Shown here: piece by piece, positions 21,778 to 33,478 of the stretch
Numbering within the stretch: the first letter of the stretch is position 1
Layout of the letters: each line of letters opens with the position of its first letter
Assembly: GCA_009763385.1 (NCBI GenBank)
Contig: CM019827.1
Coordinates: 95,888,177-95,952,176 of the forward strand
DNA: 64,000 nucleotides
Direction: 5' to 3'
From: Coix lacryma-jobi var. lacryma-jobi
Taxonomy: Eukaryota > Streptophyta > Magnoliopsida > Poales > Poaceae
The notes under the pieces: model-generated
The model's input: only the letters and a program-made list of their open reading frames with translations
Databases searched by the model: none
What the model was told of the DNA's origin: nothing
Position numbers and translations under genes: made by a program

Positions 21778-22175
21778 TCAATTGTTGGTGAAGTTGAGCA
21801 CTCCTCAAGTGATTCCTCCAATGAGAGCAACTTCTCATCACATTTGGACTTGTCATATCTTTCCTTGAGTGTGGTCCAAATCACATGAGCATCCTCAAGA
21901 GGTTCACCATCTCCAAATATGACGGCATCAAAAACATCTTCACTCAAAGCACTAAATAAGACATTAGAGGCTTGAGCATTGTGTTGTAAGCATTTCACTT
22001 CCTCTTTAGATAGATAGGTCAAATCATCACTAGGAGGTGAAATGCTCACATCAACAATCCGCTCGATATGAGGACCCATGGTCCTAAAAACAGTAAGCAC
22101 ACTAGCGGACCAAGATGCATAATTTGAGCCATCTAAAAGTAAAAGTTCTAGAGATACTTCCTCACTTGTCGACAT
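21778..22175 (-). pseudogene. Truncated gag 5' end, tandem unit 2
   Basis: Identical in reading to the first 132 or so codons of the element A gag, with the same ATG (22175) and PBS-LTR context. It is cut at the duplication junction and then runs out of frame into GC-rich flank (RGGEGI, then stop). A product would keep only part of the N-terminal domain and no zinc knuckles. Confidence 0.9.
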
Positions 22176-22227
22176 CGTCTCACAAGGCGGTTAAGCCCGA
22201 ATTTGAGAGCCAGGCTCCGATACCAAT

Positions 22228-24375
22228 TGAAAGGACCTTGATGTCGCCTAGGAGGCCTAGAGGGGGGTGAATAGGCCTGTCAAAACTCAAAACTCAATTC
22301 GATTAGTAAGCAGATCGGCACTGCCGATCCTGAGATCAGCACTGCCGACCTGGAAAAATTAAAACGGAGTTTCGTGAGTATGAGAAGAAATGTTGCACAG
22401 GCAGAGAATAAGCTTCCTGCAGGGTTAGACAGTTCACAGATATGCCAGAAATCGAAAGTACAAGTATAAAGCACTAGATCGAACCCTAACCCTAGAAACC
22501 ACTTCAAGAACGAGAAGTAAACCAAAGCACAAGGTGACACAATGATTTATCCCGTGGTTCAGCTCGCCACAAAGGCTTGCCTAAGTCCACGTTGTTGAGG
22601 TATGCCACAAAGGCTCAAGCTCACCACTTAGGTTTGCCCTTTCCTCGTTCTCAAGTCAAGAGAGTGAACTCTTGAGGTGAGGGGTGATTTCTTAGCTGCA
22701 AGAAGGTGGTTACAAACCTCCCTAGGCTACCACAATCGATGGCAAGCTCAAGGGCGACGCCTAGCCGGCTAGGAGCAAGCTCCAAGAGTAACAAACACTA
22801 TAACCGCCGGCCAAACGTGAACCAATGCTCTTAAGACTTTGGGAATCAATGGATCTGCTCTCCAATGGTGTTTTGCTGCCTTTTCTTTCAAGTTTTGCTG
22901 GTTGGAATGGGAGATCCACTTGAAAGCTTGAGAGGCAACAATGGAGGAGAGAGGGAGAGAAAGAGGAGCTTTTCAAACGGTCAGATCCCGAGCTGGAAGA
23001 AGCACTGGTGTAACTGGGCCGTTGTGGGCTTTCTGAAAAGGTATATATAGTCTGAGCCCAACGGTCCGGTTATGATCGGCACTGCCGACCATAAGGGTCG
23101 GCACTGCCGACCTCCCCAAAAGGATCTGATCCATATGAAACCTGTGGGGTTAGAAAGGTGGCTGGATGTGTATCTATCTGGCAAAGAATGAGCATTGGTA
23201 ACACAGTTTGACTGTGGGTGCTAGAATCCCTCTTAATAGTACGGCATACCTATACTCAAGAATAAGAGAATATAAACAATTAACCACTTGAGTCTTCAGT
23301 ATCTTCATATGTCATTTCTTCTCAATGTCACTTCATATGGGTTGCAACCAATTGCAACTTTCTTATCTCTTCGAGCAAACATCCCTTGAGCATGTGACTT
23401 GAACCATCTCTCCATATGGGAGTTCAACTTCATGGCTTCAAGTCACTATCACTAATGATTTGATCCTCAACATAACATGACTCCTCATAACTTGATTAGT
23501 AACTTAATGCAAGTACTCTCTTCTTCACCTTAGCCATAGTACCTCGGTCTCCTTGACCTTCACCTTTGCTTAGTACCTCGAAGCCCTTTCCTTGCTATCT
23601 TCACCCTATCAAGCCATACTCAAGTCACATCATATTAAGTATCCATTGAAAACCATTTCTTCAATATTGTGATCCTTGCTTGAACATCTTATAGATATTA
23701 GTGTTGAGATCAATCAAGCTTCACACAGAAACAAATATGGATCATCATTAATATGGTCAAGCCAATTCACGGTTCCTTATATCCTCTCCATTTTGGCTTG
23801 ACACTCAACACTCACTTCAATCTCCATCTTCATACTTCTAGCTTGATCAAATCAATGCAAAGTGATTCTCCAAATATTTATCCATACAAGCAAACCAATG
23901 TAGAGATGACATATATCCAATATGAGTTAAGTCCTTGTCATTTGACCTTTGCTTGACATTTACTCACTTATGCATTCTTGATTCATTCTTCAACCTTGAT
24001 CAAAGCTAGTTCACTATCAAACTCTTCTTGCTCATGAAAAACAACCCATTATTGAGACCATTCCAAAATCATCAAACCATGTCTCACTTGTCATTTGCGA
24101 AATATGTTTGCTTTCTCATGATGCCATAATATCCCACAACATAGAAGCCATATCATCAACTCTATTTGCATTGTTGTCTTTTGCTTGAACAAGATTGTTT
24201 CCATGATCTTCCAATACAACAATACACAATTTTGGCCTTCATTTCAACACTATGTGGAATACCATCAAGTTTGCTTTTCTTGTTGAACCTTTGATACACT
24301 TAGCAAACTTGTTAGACCTTTAATTATGTTGTCACTCAATTCACCAAAACCCACTAAGGGCTAGATGCACTTACA
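22228..24375 (-). repeat. LTR A copy in unit 2
   Basis: Copy of 17812-19959 at a distance of exactly 4416 bp. It is a by-product of segmental duplication, not a separate insertion, because its flanks (PBS and gag on one side, GGATG and LTR B on the other) are duplicated with it. Confidence 0.95.
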
Positions 24376-24380
24376 GGATG

Positions 24381-25820
24381 ACAACATAAGATTATTGTGA
24401 CTAATGTATGTTTTGCAGATATAGGGATAAGTTATGTCACAATAATGGTGAAGATACGAGTATTTGATATTCATGTCCCTTAGCGATGGAAATCGATTCG
24501 GTTTTCAGAGGACGGATGACGAAAACGGTGATAGGCAAGTTCTGAGTGTCGTATGGTGTCGGAGGACACTTAGTCTTAGGTCTTTGTTTTTCCTCGGGCG
24601 GGGTGCGTGAATTAGTAGTTTGACCTAGGTGAGACTATTGAGGTAGGCGTGGTTAACACTTGTCATTTCATAGATTTAGGTAGCTCAGAGAGAGCCCTTA
24701 TGTCGTAAGGATGAAAAGTCGTGAAGGCAGCGTCACGATACGAAGTCGTTTCGACCCTCAGAAGGGCATCAGACGCTGGCCTGATAGGCATCAGACGCGC
24801 GTCTGATGCCCATAGGACTTGACATAGTCTGGATCGCCGCATCAGACGCACCGGAGGGGGTGCATCGGACGCGACGGTAGCACTGTTCACTTGCGAGTGA
24901 AGTCAACGTCACATCAGACCCTCTCAGTGTCCGGTGTCCATGCAGAGAGGTTCCAGAGAGGTCTTTTCCATATCGGACGCGACCGATGTGGAGCTGCCCA
25001 GCATCCGATGTCACATGAACAGTGTTGTGAGAGAAAGTACAAGTTGTCGTTGGTCGGGGGCATCGGCGCATCCGACGCCTCTTGTAGGGGAGTATAAACA
25101 CTCCACCACCATCTCCATTTGGGTCTCTTGCCCATTTGATCAGCTGAGAAAGACCTTGAGTGTGCAAGGGAGTGCAAGAGCCCTAGTGAGTCTGAGAGAT
25201 TTGCTAATTGTGAGATTAGTCGCCTCATTAGTGTGTTGTGAGTAGCAAGTGTGCATCTATCCTTCTCTTTGGCCTTGCTTTGGTCAAGTGACAGTTCTAG
25301 CTTGTTACTCTTGGTGATCGGCATCACCTAGACGACTTGGTGGTGATCGGAGAGCTTGGTGATCATCCGATGGCTTTGTGAATGACCCAACTTAAGTTGT
25401 GACCGGTCGTAAGCGATTGACCGGGCCGGAGTGGCGAAGAATTAGCTCGTAGTGAGCACTTGATCCTTGCGCGGATCAAGAGGGAGCGGTACCCTTGCGT
25501 GGGTGCTCCAACGAGGACCAGAGAGTGGGCCGACATCTCGATACCTCGGCAAAAATATCACAAAGTCTTTTTTCCTCTATTTACTTACGTATTTACTTTG
25601 AGCATTTCAATTCCGCAATTACTAGTTGATTAATTCTTCGTTGAAATGTCATGCTAGAGTTGGATTGGAACTAGGTGTAGTCTTTTATGCGGTAGAGTTA
25701 AGAAACACACATGTAGCCACAAAGGGGTGACATTGGGCTTGCTTAGGATTTAATTATTGCAAGAAATTTTAGATTGGCCCAATTTACCCCCCCCCCCTCT
25801 TGTACATCTTGATCCTTTCA
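24381..25820 (+). repeat. LTR B copy in unit 2
   Basis: Duplicate of 19965-21404, including the palindrome cluster, TATA box and C-run end. It lacks the first 41 bp, which remain only at 3826-3866, as expected for a segment copied after element A had split LTR B. Confidence 0.95.
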
Positions 25821-26193
25821 GCGTGGCGCAAGGCACGACGACCGCTAGGGTGGGCTTGGCCCTCCAGCCATGGCAGCACAGTGGCTACCAAAGGTGAGGT
25901 TGGGCGCGGTGGTCGCCATGGCGGGGCTCGACCCTTCGGCCATGGCGGCACTGGTCGGCAGGGCGGGCCACGGAGGGTGCCACGGGAAGCCTAGCCCTAG
26001 CCAACCACGATGAGGAAGAAGATAACAATAGAAAGAGACATGACCTAATAGCTATAGTTGACGGTGTGAAGTGCCACCCATTTTATTCTTCTCTATCCCT
26101 CCAACCAAACAAAGAAACTAGGCTCAACCCAACCTCTGAAACAAACACGAGAGCCAACCTTTAGCCACCCACTATATTCCTTCCCCGCCCCGC

Positions 26194-26591
26194 TCAATTG
26201 TTGGTGAAGTTGAGCACTCCTCAAGTGATTCCTCCAATGAGAGCAACTTCTCATCACATTTGGACTTGTCATATCTTTCCTTGAGTGTGGTCCAAATCAC
26301 ATGAGCATCCTCAAGAGGTTCACCATCTCCAAATATGACGGCATCAAAAACATCTTCACTCAAAGCACTAAATAAGACATTAGAGGCTTGAGCATTGTGT
26401 TGTAAGCATTTCACTTCCTCTTTAGATAGATAGGTCAAATCATCACTAGGAGGTGAAATGCTCACATCAACAATCCGCTCGATATGAGGACCCATGGTCC
26501 TAAAAACAGTAAGCACACTAGCGGACCAAGATGCATAATTTGAGCCATCTAAAAGTAAAAGTTCTAGAGATACTTCCTCACTTGTCGACAT
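26194..26591 (-). pseudogene. Truncated gag 5' end, tandem unit 3
   Basis: Third copy of the gag start, ATG at 26591, cut at the unit border exactly as in unit 2. Confidence 0.9.
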
Positions 26592-26643
26592 CGTCTCACA
26601 AGGCGGTTAAGCCCGAATTTGAGAGCCAGGCTCCGATACCAAT

Positions 26644-28784
26644 TGAAAGGACCTTGATGTCGCCTAGGAGGCCTAGAGGGGGGTGAATAGGCCTGTCAAA
26701 ACTCAATTCGATTAGTAAGCAGATCGGCACTGCCGATCCTGAGATCAGCACTGCCGACCTGGAAAAATGTAAAATGGAGTTTCGTGAGTATGAGAAGAAA
26801 TGTTGCACAGGCAGAGAATAAGCTTCCTGCAGGGTTAGACAGTTCACAGATATGCCAGAAATCGAAAGTACAAGTATAAAGCACTAGATCGAACCCTAAC
26901 CCTAGAAACCACTTCAAGAACGAGAAGTAAACCAAAGCACAAGGTGACACAATGATTTATCCCGTGGTTCAGCTCGCCACAAAGGCTTGCCTAAGTCCAC
27001 GTTGTTGAGGTATGCCACAAAGGCTCAAGCTCACCACTTAGGTTTGCCCTTTCCTCGTTCTCAAGTCAAGAGAGTGAACTCTTGAGGTGAGGGGTGATTT
27101 CTTAGCTGCAAGAAGGTGGTTACAAACCTCCCTAGGCTACCACAATCGATGGCAAGCTCAAGGGCGACGCCTAGCCGGCTAGGAGCAAGCTCCAAGAGTA
27201 ACAAACACTATAACCGCCGGCCAAACGTGAACCAATGCTCTTAAGACTTTGGGAATCAATGGATCTGCTCTCCAATGGTGTTTTGCTGCCTTTTCTTCAA
27301 GTTTTGCTGGTTGGAATGGGAGATCCACTTGAAAGCTTGAGAGGCAACAATGGAGGAGAGAGGGAGAGAAAGAGGAGCTTTTCAAACGGTCAGATCCCGA
27401 GCTGGAAGAAGCACTGGTGTAACTGGGCCGTTGTGGGCTTTCTGAAAAGGTATATATAGTCTGAGCCCAACGGTCCGGTTATGATCGGCACTGCCGACCA
27501 TAAGGGTCGGCACTGCCGACCTCCCCAAAAGGATCTGATCCATATGAAACCTGTGGGGTTAGAAAGGTGGCTGGATGTGTATCTATCTGGCAAAGAATGA
27601 GCATTGGTAACACAGTTTGACTGTGGGTGCTAGAATCCCTCTTAATAGTACGGCATACCTATACTCAAGAATAAGAGAATATAAACAATTAACCACTTGA
27701 GTCTTCAGTATCTTCATATGTCATTTCTTCTCAATGTCACTTCATATGGGTTGCAACCAATTGCAACTTTCTTATCTCTTCGAGCAAACATCCCTTGAGC
27801 ATGTGACTTGAACCATCTCTCCATATGGGAGTTCAACTTCATGGCTTCAAGTCACTATCACTAATGATTTGATCCTCAACATAACATGACTCCTCATAAC
27901 TTGATTAGTAACTTAATGCAAGTACTCTCTTCTTCACCTTAGCCATAGTACCTCGGTCTCCTTGACCTTCACCTTTGCTTAGTACCTCGAAGCCCTTTCC
28001 TTGCTATCTTCACCCTATCAAGCCATACTCAAGTCACATCATATTAAGTATCCATTGAAAACCATTTCTTCAATATTGTGATCCTTGCTTGAACATCTTA
28101 TAGATATTAGTGTTGAGATCAATCAAGCTTCACACAGAAACAAATATGGATCATCATTAATATGGTCAAGCCAATTCACGGTTCCTTATATCCTCTCCAT
28201 TTTGGCTTGACACTCAACACTCACTTCAATCTCCATCTTCATACTTCTAGCTTGATCAAATCAATGCAAAGTGATTCTCCAAATATTTATCCATACAAGC
28301 AAACCAATGTAGAGATGACATATATCCAATATGAGTTAAGTCCTTGTCATTTGACCTTTGCTTGACATTTACTCACTTATGCATTCTTGATTCATTCTTC
28401 AACCTTGATCAAAGCTAGTTCACTATCAAACTCTTCTTGCTCATGAAAAACAACCCATTATTGAGACCATTCCAAAATCATCAAACCATGTCTCACTTGT
28501 CATTTGCGAAATATGTTTGCTTTCTCATGATGCCATAATATCCCACAACATAGAAGCCATATCATCAACTCTATTTGCATTGTTGTCTTTTGCTTGAACA
28601 AGATTGTTTCCATGATCTTCCAATACAACAATACACAATTTTGGCCTTCATTTCAACACTATGTGGAATACCATCAAGTTTGCTTTTCTTGTTGAACCTT
28701 TGATACACTTAGCAAACTTGTTAGACCTTTAATTATGTTGTCACTCAATTCACCAAAACCCACTAAGGGCTAGATGCACTTACA
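26644..28784 (-). repeat. LTR A copy in unit 3
   Basis: About 2141 bp. It shares the GT at AATGTAAAA with the 3' LTR at 3867, while the two left copies share its loss. This makes it the less derived version of the duplicated LTR. Confidence 0.9.
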
Positions 28785-28789
28785 GGATG

Positions 28790-30230
28790 ACAACATAAGA
28801 TTATTGTGACTAATGTATGTTTTGCAGATATAGGGATAAGTTATGTCACAATAATGGTGAAGATACGAGTATTTGATATTCATGTCCCTTAGCGATGGAA
28901 ATCGATTCGGTTTTCAGAGGACGGATGACGAAAACGGTGATAGGCAAGTTCTGAGTGTCGTATGGTGTCGGAGGACACTTAGTCTTAGGTCTTTGTTTTT
29001 CCTCGGGCGGGGTGCGTGAATTAGTAGTTTGACCTAGGTGAGACTATTGAGGTAGGCGTGGTTAACACTTGTCATTTCATAGATTTAGGTAGCTCAGAGA
29101 GAGCCCTTATGTCGTAAGGATGAAAAGTCGTGAAGGCAGCGTCACGATACGAAGTCGTTTCGACCCTCAGAAGGGCATCAGACGCTGGCCTGATAGGCAT
29201 CAGACGCGCGTCTGATGCCCATAGGACTTGACATAGTCTGGATCGCCGCATCAGACGCACCGGAGGGGGTGCATCGGACGCGACGGTAGCACTGTTCACT
29301 TGCGAGTGAAGTCAACGTCACATCAGACCCTCTCAGTGTCCGGTGTCCATGCAGAGAGGTTCCAGAGAGGTCTTTTCCATATCGGACGCGACCGATGTGG
29401 AGCTGCCCAGCATCCGATGTCACATGAACAGTGTTGTGAGAGAAAGTACAAGTTGTCGTTGGTCGGGGGCATCGGCGCATCCGACGCCTCTTGTAGGGGA
29501 GTATAAACACTCCACCACCATCTCCATTTGGGTCTCTTGCCCATTTGATCAGCTGAGAAAGACCTTGAGTGTGCAAGGGAGTGCAAGAGCCCTAGTGAGT
29601 CTGAGAGATTTGCTAATTGTGAGATTAGTCGCCTCATTAGTGTGTTGTGAGTAGCAAGTGTGCATCTATCCTTCTCTTTGGCCTTGCTTTGGTCAAGTGA
29701 CAGTTCTAGCTTGTTACTCTTGGTGATCGGCATCACCTAGACGACTTGGTGGTGATCGGAGAGCTTGGTGATCATCCGATGGCTTTGTGAATGACCCAAC
29801 TTAAGTTGTGACCGGTCGTAAGCGATTGACCGGGCCGGAGTGGCGAAGAATTAGCTCGTAGTGAGCACTTGATCCTTGCGCGGATCAAGAGGGAGCGGTA
29901 CCCTTGCGTGGGTGCTCTAACGAGGACCAGAGAGTGGGCCGACATCTCGATACCTCGGCAAAAATATCACAAAGTCTTTTTTCCTCTATTTACTTACGTA
30001 TTTACTTTGAGCATTTCAATTCCGCAATTACTTGTTGATTAATTCTTCGTTGAAATGTCATGCTAGAGTTGGATTGGAACTAGGTGTAGTCTTTTATGCG
30101 GTAGAGTTAAGAAACACACATGTAGCCACAAAGGGGTGACATTGGGCTTGCTTAGGATTTAATTATTGCAAGAAATTTTAGATTGGCCCAATTTACCCCC
30201 CCCCCCCTCTTGTACATCTTGATCCTTTCA
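28790..30230 (+). repeat. LTR B copy in unit 3
   Basis: Third copy of the LTR B main part, with the 24-bp palindrome at 29196-29219 and a slightly longer C-run before CTCTTGTACATC. Followed by GCGTG and the GC-rich flank to 30603. Confidence 0.9.
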
Positions 30231-30597
30231 GCGTGGCGCAAGGCACGACGACCGCTAGGGTGGGCTTGGCCCTCCAGCCATGGCAGCACAGTGGCTACCA
30301 AAGGTGAGGTTGGGCGCGGTGGTCGCCATGGCGGGGCTCGACCCTTCGGCCATGGCGGCACTGGTCGGCAGGGCGGGGCACGGAGGGTGCCACGGGAAGC
30401 CTAGCCCTAGCCAACCACGATGAGGAAGAAGATAACAATAGAAAGAGACATGACCTAATAGCTATAGTTGACGGTGTGAAGTGCCACCCATTTTATTCTT
30501 CTCTATCCCTCCAACCAAACAAAGAAACTAGGCTCAACCCAACCTCTGAAACAAACACGAGAGCCAACCTTTAGCCACCCACTATATTCCTTCCCGG

Positions 30598-30625
30598 CCC
30601 CGCCCCCCCTCCCCCCCCCCCCCCA
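30598..30625. repeat. Poly-C tract at the array end
   Basis: A nearly pure C stretch with few interruptions between the last tandem unit and unique sequence. Prone to slippage and to sequencing error. Confidence 0.8.
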
Positions 30626-30702
30626 CCAGAACTATCTAAAAAGAAACTTGATTTCAGTAACGATGCTACCCATACCTCTTGGTCTTGTACAGTTAGCGTT
30701 TG

Positions 30703-30905
30703 TAACCATGTGTGTAATAAAGTGGCACATGCTTTAGCCACAGCTCTTGCTCTTATCGAGATACCGTTTCTAACCATGTGTGTAATAAGGGGCACATGCT
30801 TTAGCCACAGCTCTTGCTCTTGTCGAGTTAGTGCCTGTAACCATGCATGTAATAAAGTGACACATGCTGTAGCCACGGTTGACTGTAGCTATGCTAGTGG
30901 CGGGT
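30703..30905. repeat. Three imperfect 67-68-bp tandem repeats
   Basis: Copies start at 30703, 30771 and 30838 with TAACCATGTGTGTAATAA, then GGCACATGCTTTAGCCAC and AGCTCTTGCTCTT. The third copy is diverged and truncated. Noncoding; origin unknown. Confidence 0.85.
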
Positions 30906-30920
30906 GTTTAGTTGGAACCT

Positions 30921-31250
30921 AAAATGTTTTTAAGGTGTCACATTGAATATTGTGGTACTATTTTAGTCTATTAAAAATAAACTAATAAAAAAGAAAATTA
31001 CATATTCGGTCTAGAAACCCGGAGACAATTTATTAAAACTAATTAATCTATAATTAGCATATATTTACTGTAGCGCAACATTATCAAATTATAGACTAAT
31101 TAGACTTAAAAATCATCTCGTAAAATTATCATAATCTGTATAATCAATTATTTTTTAATTTATATTTAATATTCTATGTATGTGTCTAAACATTTAATGT
31201 GATAGGTGAAAAGTTTTTGGACTTAAAAACTAAATAGGTTATAGTGAGGT
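30921..31250. mobile_element. Degenerate grass MITE
   Basis: Contains blocks typical of an abundant panicoid MITE: TTAGTCTATTAAAAATAAAC, TACTGTAGCGCAACATTATC and CATTTAATGTGATAGG, also recognisable near 33150-33400 and 59780-59990. Ends are decayed, so superfamily and borders are uncertain. Confidence 0.55.
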
Positions 31251-31279
31251 AAGTTACGACGTGACTTTCGCATAGATAT

Positions 31280-31718
31280 ATCCGCCGTCCTAACTTCTAT
31301 CGAAACGTCCACGGCCTACAGGATTTATTTTTTGACCCAAAAAAAAGTAAACAGCAGGAGCGCTCCAGAAGCCCGCAGTCTCCGCTCGCTCGCACTTCCG
31401 AGCACCGTTGCGCCTGCGCCAGTACGCCCCCGTCGCTGCCCTTGGTGACGCGCCGGCCACCTGAGGAGAGCTCACATAGCAAAATTTTAACCATCTCGCG
31501 CCGGGGCGACACGGCTATCTCGTCGCTCCTCTTTCGCGCGTCGTCCACCTGTCGCTTCCGTTTCACGTCGCGTCGTCCACCTGAGAGGGAGGTGGTGGAG
31601 TTTGCGTAGCTCGACGTGGAGGAGAGCGGAGCCGACGCCAAGCGTCTCCCCGTGGTGAGTAGTGACGAGGTGGAGCGGCGGCGGCGTTGGCGCAGTGCTA
31701 GCAGCGCTTGGACGGACC
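31280..31718. other. GC-rich segment, no recognisable gene
   Basis: CG-rich with runs like GTCGTCCACCTG repeated twice (31530-31585). A minus-strand frame of about 149 codons exists but is rich in Arg, Ser and Gly and resembles nothing I know. Treated as noncoding. Confidence 0.4.
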
Positions 31719-32424
31719 CACAGGGTATGCCAGGTGGTCCACGCATACCCTATGGGCCACTGCGTATTCTACATGGAATTATAATTTGTTCATAAATATT
31801 AAAATTTGCAAGAGTACACATTGATTCATCATGATAGCACAGTGGTAGAATCTTTGTTTTGTGACTTAGAGGTCGCACGTTCAAATCACTCATGCTACAC
31901 TTTATGTTTTTATTTTTCATATTTGGCTTTATTTTGCGTCTCCATCAAACTTGTTTTTTATTTTCCACATTTAGTTTTATTTATTTTGCGTCTCCATCAA
32001 ACCCTTGTGTAGAGTAGCTTTTTTTATGTTTTATTATCCTCTCTCAATATTAATAACTATATTTGATATATTTTGTTCTTTATTTTCTATTTTTATACCA
32101 TGTTATTGTGTCCCATAAGACTAAATGAAAATGATATGACTTTGGCATCATTTTATTATCACTTACCAATAGCAATGTACAACATTGTTCTAGAATTCTA
32201 TTTTCTTATCTCCTTTAAAATTTAGTACAGATAATGTACATCATCCTTTAGTTTCATAGTTATATTTTAAACTATTTATATTTATTTTGAACTATATTTA
32301 TCATAGTTTCTAGTTTAATCTTTGAATTGAAGGCTTACTATGTCATTTAATGCATGTGATTTTATCAAATTGAATATGATTTTGTTAAATTACATAAGAA
32401 AAAATTTATGTGGCATACCTTGTG
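31719..32424. mobile_element. Possible non-autonomous TIR element
   Basis: CACAGGGTATGCCA at 31719-31732 is matched by TGGCATACCTTGTG at 32411-32424, 13 of 14 bases as an inverted repeat. A CAGGG start suits hAT elements, but I could not find a matching 8-bp target duplication. The inside is AT-rich and includes a tRNA-like box pair and a duplicated GCGTCTCCATCAAAC motif (31937-31951 and 31988-32002). Confidence 0.4.
31830..31895 (+). ncRNA. tRNA-derived (SINE-like) head
   Basis: TAGCACAGTGG (31835-31845) resembles a pol III A box and CGTTCAAATCA (31878-31888) a B box, about 33 bp apart as in tRNA genes. The sequence between resembles a tRNA body (GGTAGAAT...TTAGAGGTCGCACGTTC). It does not fold into an obvious complete tRNA, so a SINE remnant or degenerate tRNA is most likely. 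Confidence 0.45.
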
Positions 32425-32448
32425 ATAAAACCCTAGGTCCGCCAAAGG

Positions 32449-33470
32449 CAGTGGCGGAGCCAAGGGGGGCCGGCAGGGGTCGTGCCCCCCCCCCCTAACA
32501 TTTCACAATTTTTTACTATTATAGTTATATATATTTTATATTAAAAGATAGAATATAATAAGATCATAGTCATATAAACTTGTTCATATCTTGTACTCCT
32601 AAAAAGTATCATTCTTACTTTCTAAGAAATCAAATAATTTCAATCTTAATTAAATGTACATAATAAAATATTACTATATATATAATTAGTATCGCTAGCT
32701 AGATCGTTAGATATATTTTTATAATAAACTTATTTAGAGACATAAATATTACTAAAAATTTTCTATAAACTTAGTCAAACTAATCTTAACCAACACGAAT
32801 CTTATAGCGACATTTTTTTATGGGATGGATGGAGTATATAGATAATAAAATCATAAAAAACATAGCTAGATAATCAAATCATCTCTATGAATACCTCTAA
32901 AATACTAAACTGATAAGTCTTAAGTTTTTTTTAAAAATCACCACATATCCTTGCTATTATTGGTTATGTCATCCGCCACCAAAGAATAGCGCCTTTGATC
33001 CTAAAATACATGTAAAAAATACAAGCAACCATGTCACATTGATGTATTAACTCAGATAATCATGACAAGAAGTCTAACTAGTTAAGTTGCATTCAATTTT
33101 TTATAAGGACGTGTTCATTTTCACAATAAAATTTTAGCTTTGTCATGTTGCGGCCGTAATTTAGTCTACTAAAAATAGACTAATGACAAAAATTTGTCAG
33201 CCTGAGGGCTAATCTTAGTTAGTCCATGATTTGACAATATAATGCTACAGTAGACATTAGTTAATGATAGATTAATAGCTCAAAAGATTTGTCTTGTTAA
33301 GTATCATATGATGTTGTAATTAGTTTTATAATTAGTTTACTTTTAATAGACTAAATTAGCGCTGCAATATCTTATGTAATATGACAAAAATTTTAGCCTC
33401 GAAACAAACACCCTCTAAGTTGGTTCTTTTTATCGGCCTCCCTTATCCATAATTTCTGGCTCCGCCACTG
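32449..33470. mobile_element. hAT-like element, noncoding, with nested MITE
   Basis: Ends are a 14-bp inverted repeat, CAGTGGCGGAGCCA and TGGCTCCGCCACTG. Flanking octamers GCCAAAGG (32441-32448) and GCCACACG (33471-33478) match at 6 of 8 positions, consistent with an aged 8-bp hAT target duplication. About 1.0 kb, AT-rich, no transposase. A second MITE (about 33105-33418, ends GTGTTCATTTT and CGAAACAAACACC) sits inside. Confidence 0.65.
33105..33418. mobile_element. MITE nested in the hAT-like element
   Basis: Starts GACGTGTTCATTTTCACAAT and ends near GAAACAAACACCC, with internal TTAGTCTACTAAAAATAGAC and TTTAATAGACTAAATTAGCG in inverted relation. Matches an abundant panicoid MITE by eye. Exact borders uncertain. 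Confidence 0.5.
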
Positions 33471-33478
33471 GCCACACG

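Larger units (their letters stand above)
21778..26193. repeat. Tandem segment unit 2 (4416 bp)
   Basis: Appears almost identical to unit 1, including the GT deletion in LTR A. It contains LTR A at 22228-24375, GGATG at 24376-24380, LTR B at 24381-25820 with the 24-bp palindrome at 24787-24810, and the flank. The near-identity of units 1 and 2 points to a very recent event. Confidence 0.95.
26194..30603. repeat. Tandem segment unit 3 (about 4410 bp, diverged)
   Basis: Differs from units 1 and 2 at several sites: an 8-bp loss in the AAAACTCA repeat near 26700, retention of GT in AATGTAAAA (about 26768), AAAATGG for AAAACGG, loss of three bases in TTTTCTTTCAAG near 27295, and single changes near 29917, 30032 and 30376. 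It ends in unique poly-C DNA and not in another gag junction, so it is the right-hand end of the array. Confidence 0.9.

Noticed and set aside
22228..28784. LTRs at 22228 and 26644 as independent insertions or solo LTRs
   Set aside because: Flanking gag, PBS, GGATG and LTR B are duplicated with them at a constant 4416-bp step, so they are tandem copies.
30703..30905. CRISPR-like array
   Set aside because: Three imperfect 68-bp repeats with no spacers, in plant nuclear DNA; a simple tandem repeat.
31830..31895. Functional tRNA gene
   Set aside because: A and B boxes are present, but I could not form a complete acceptor stem or a proper anticodon arm.
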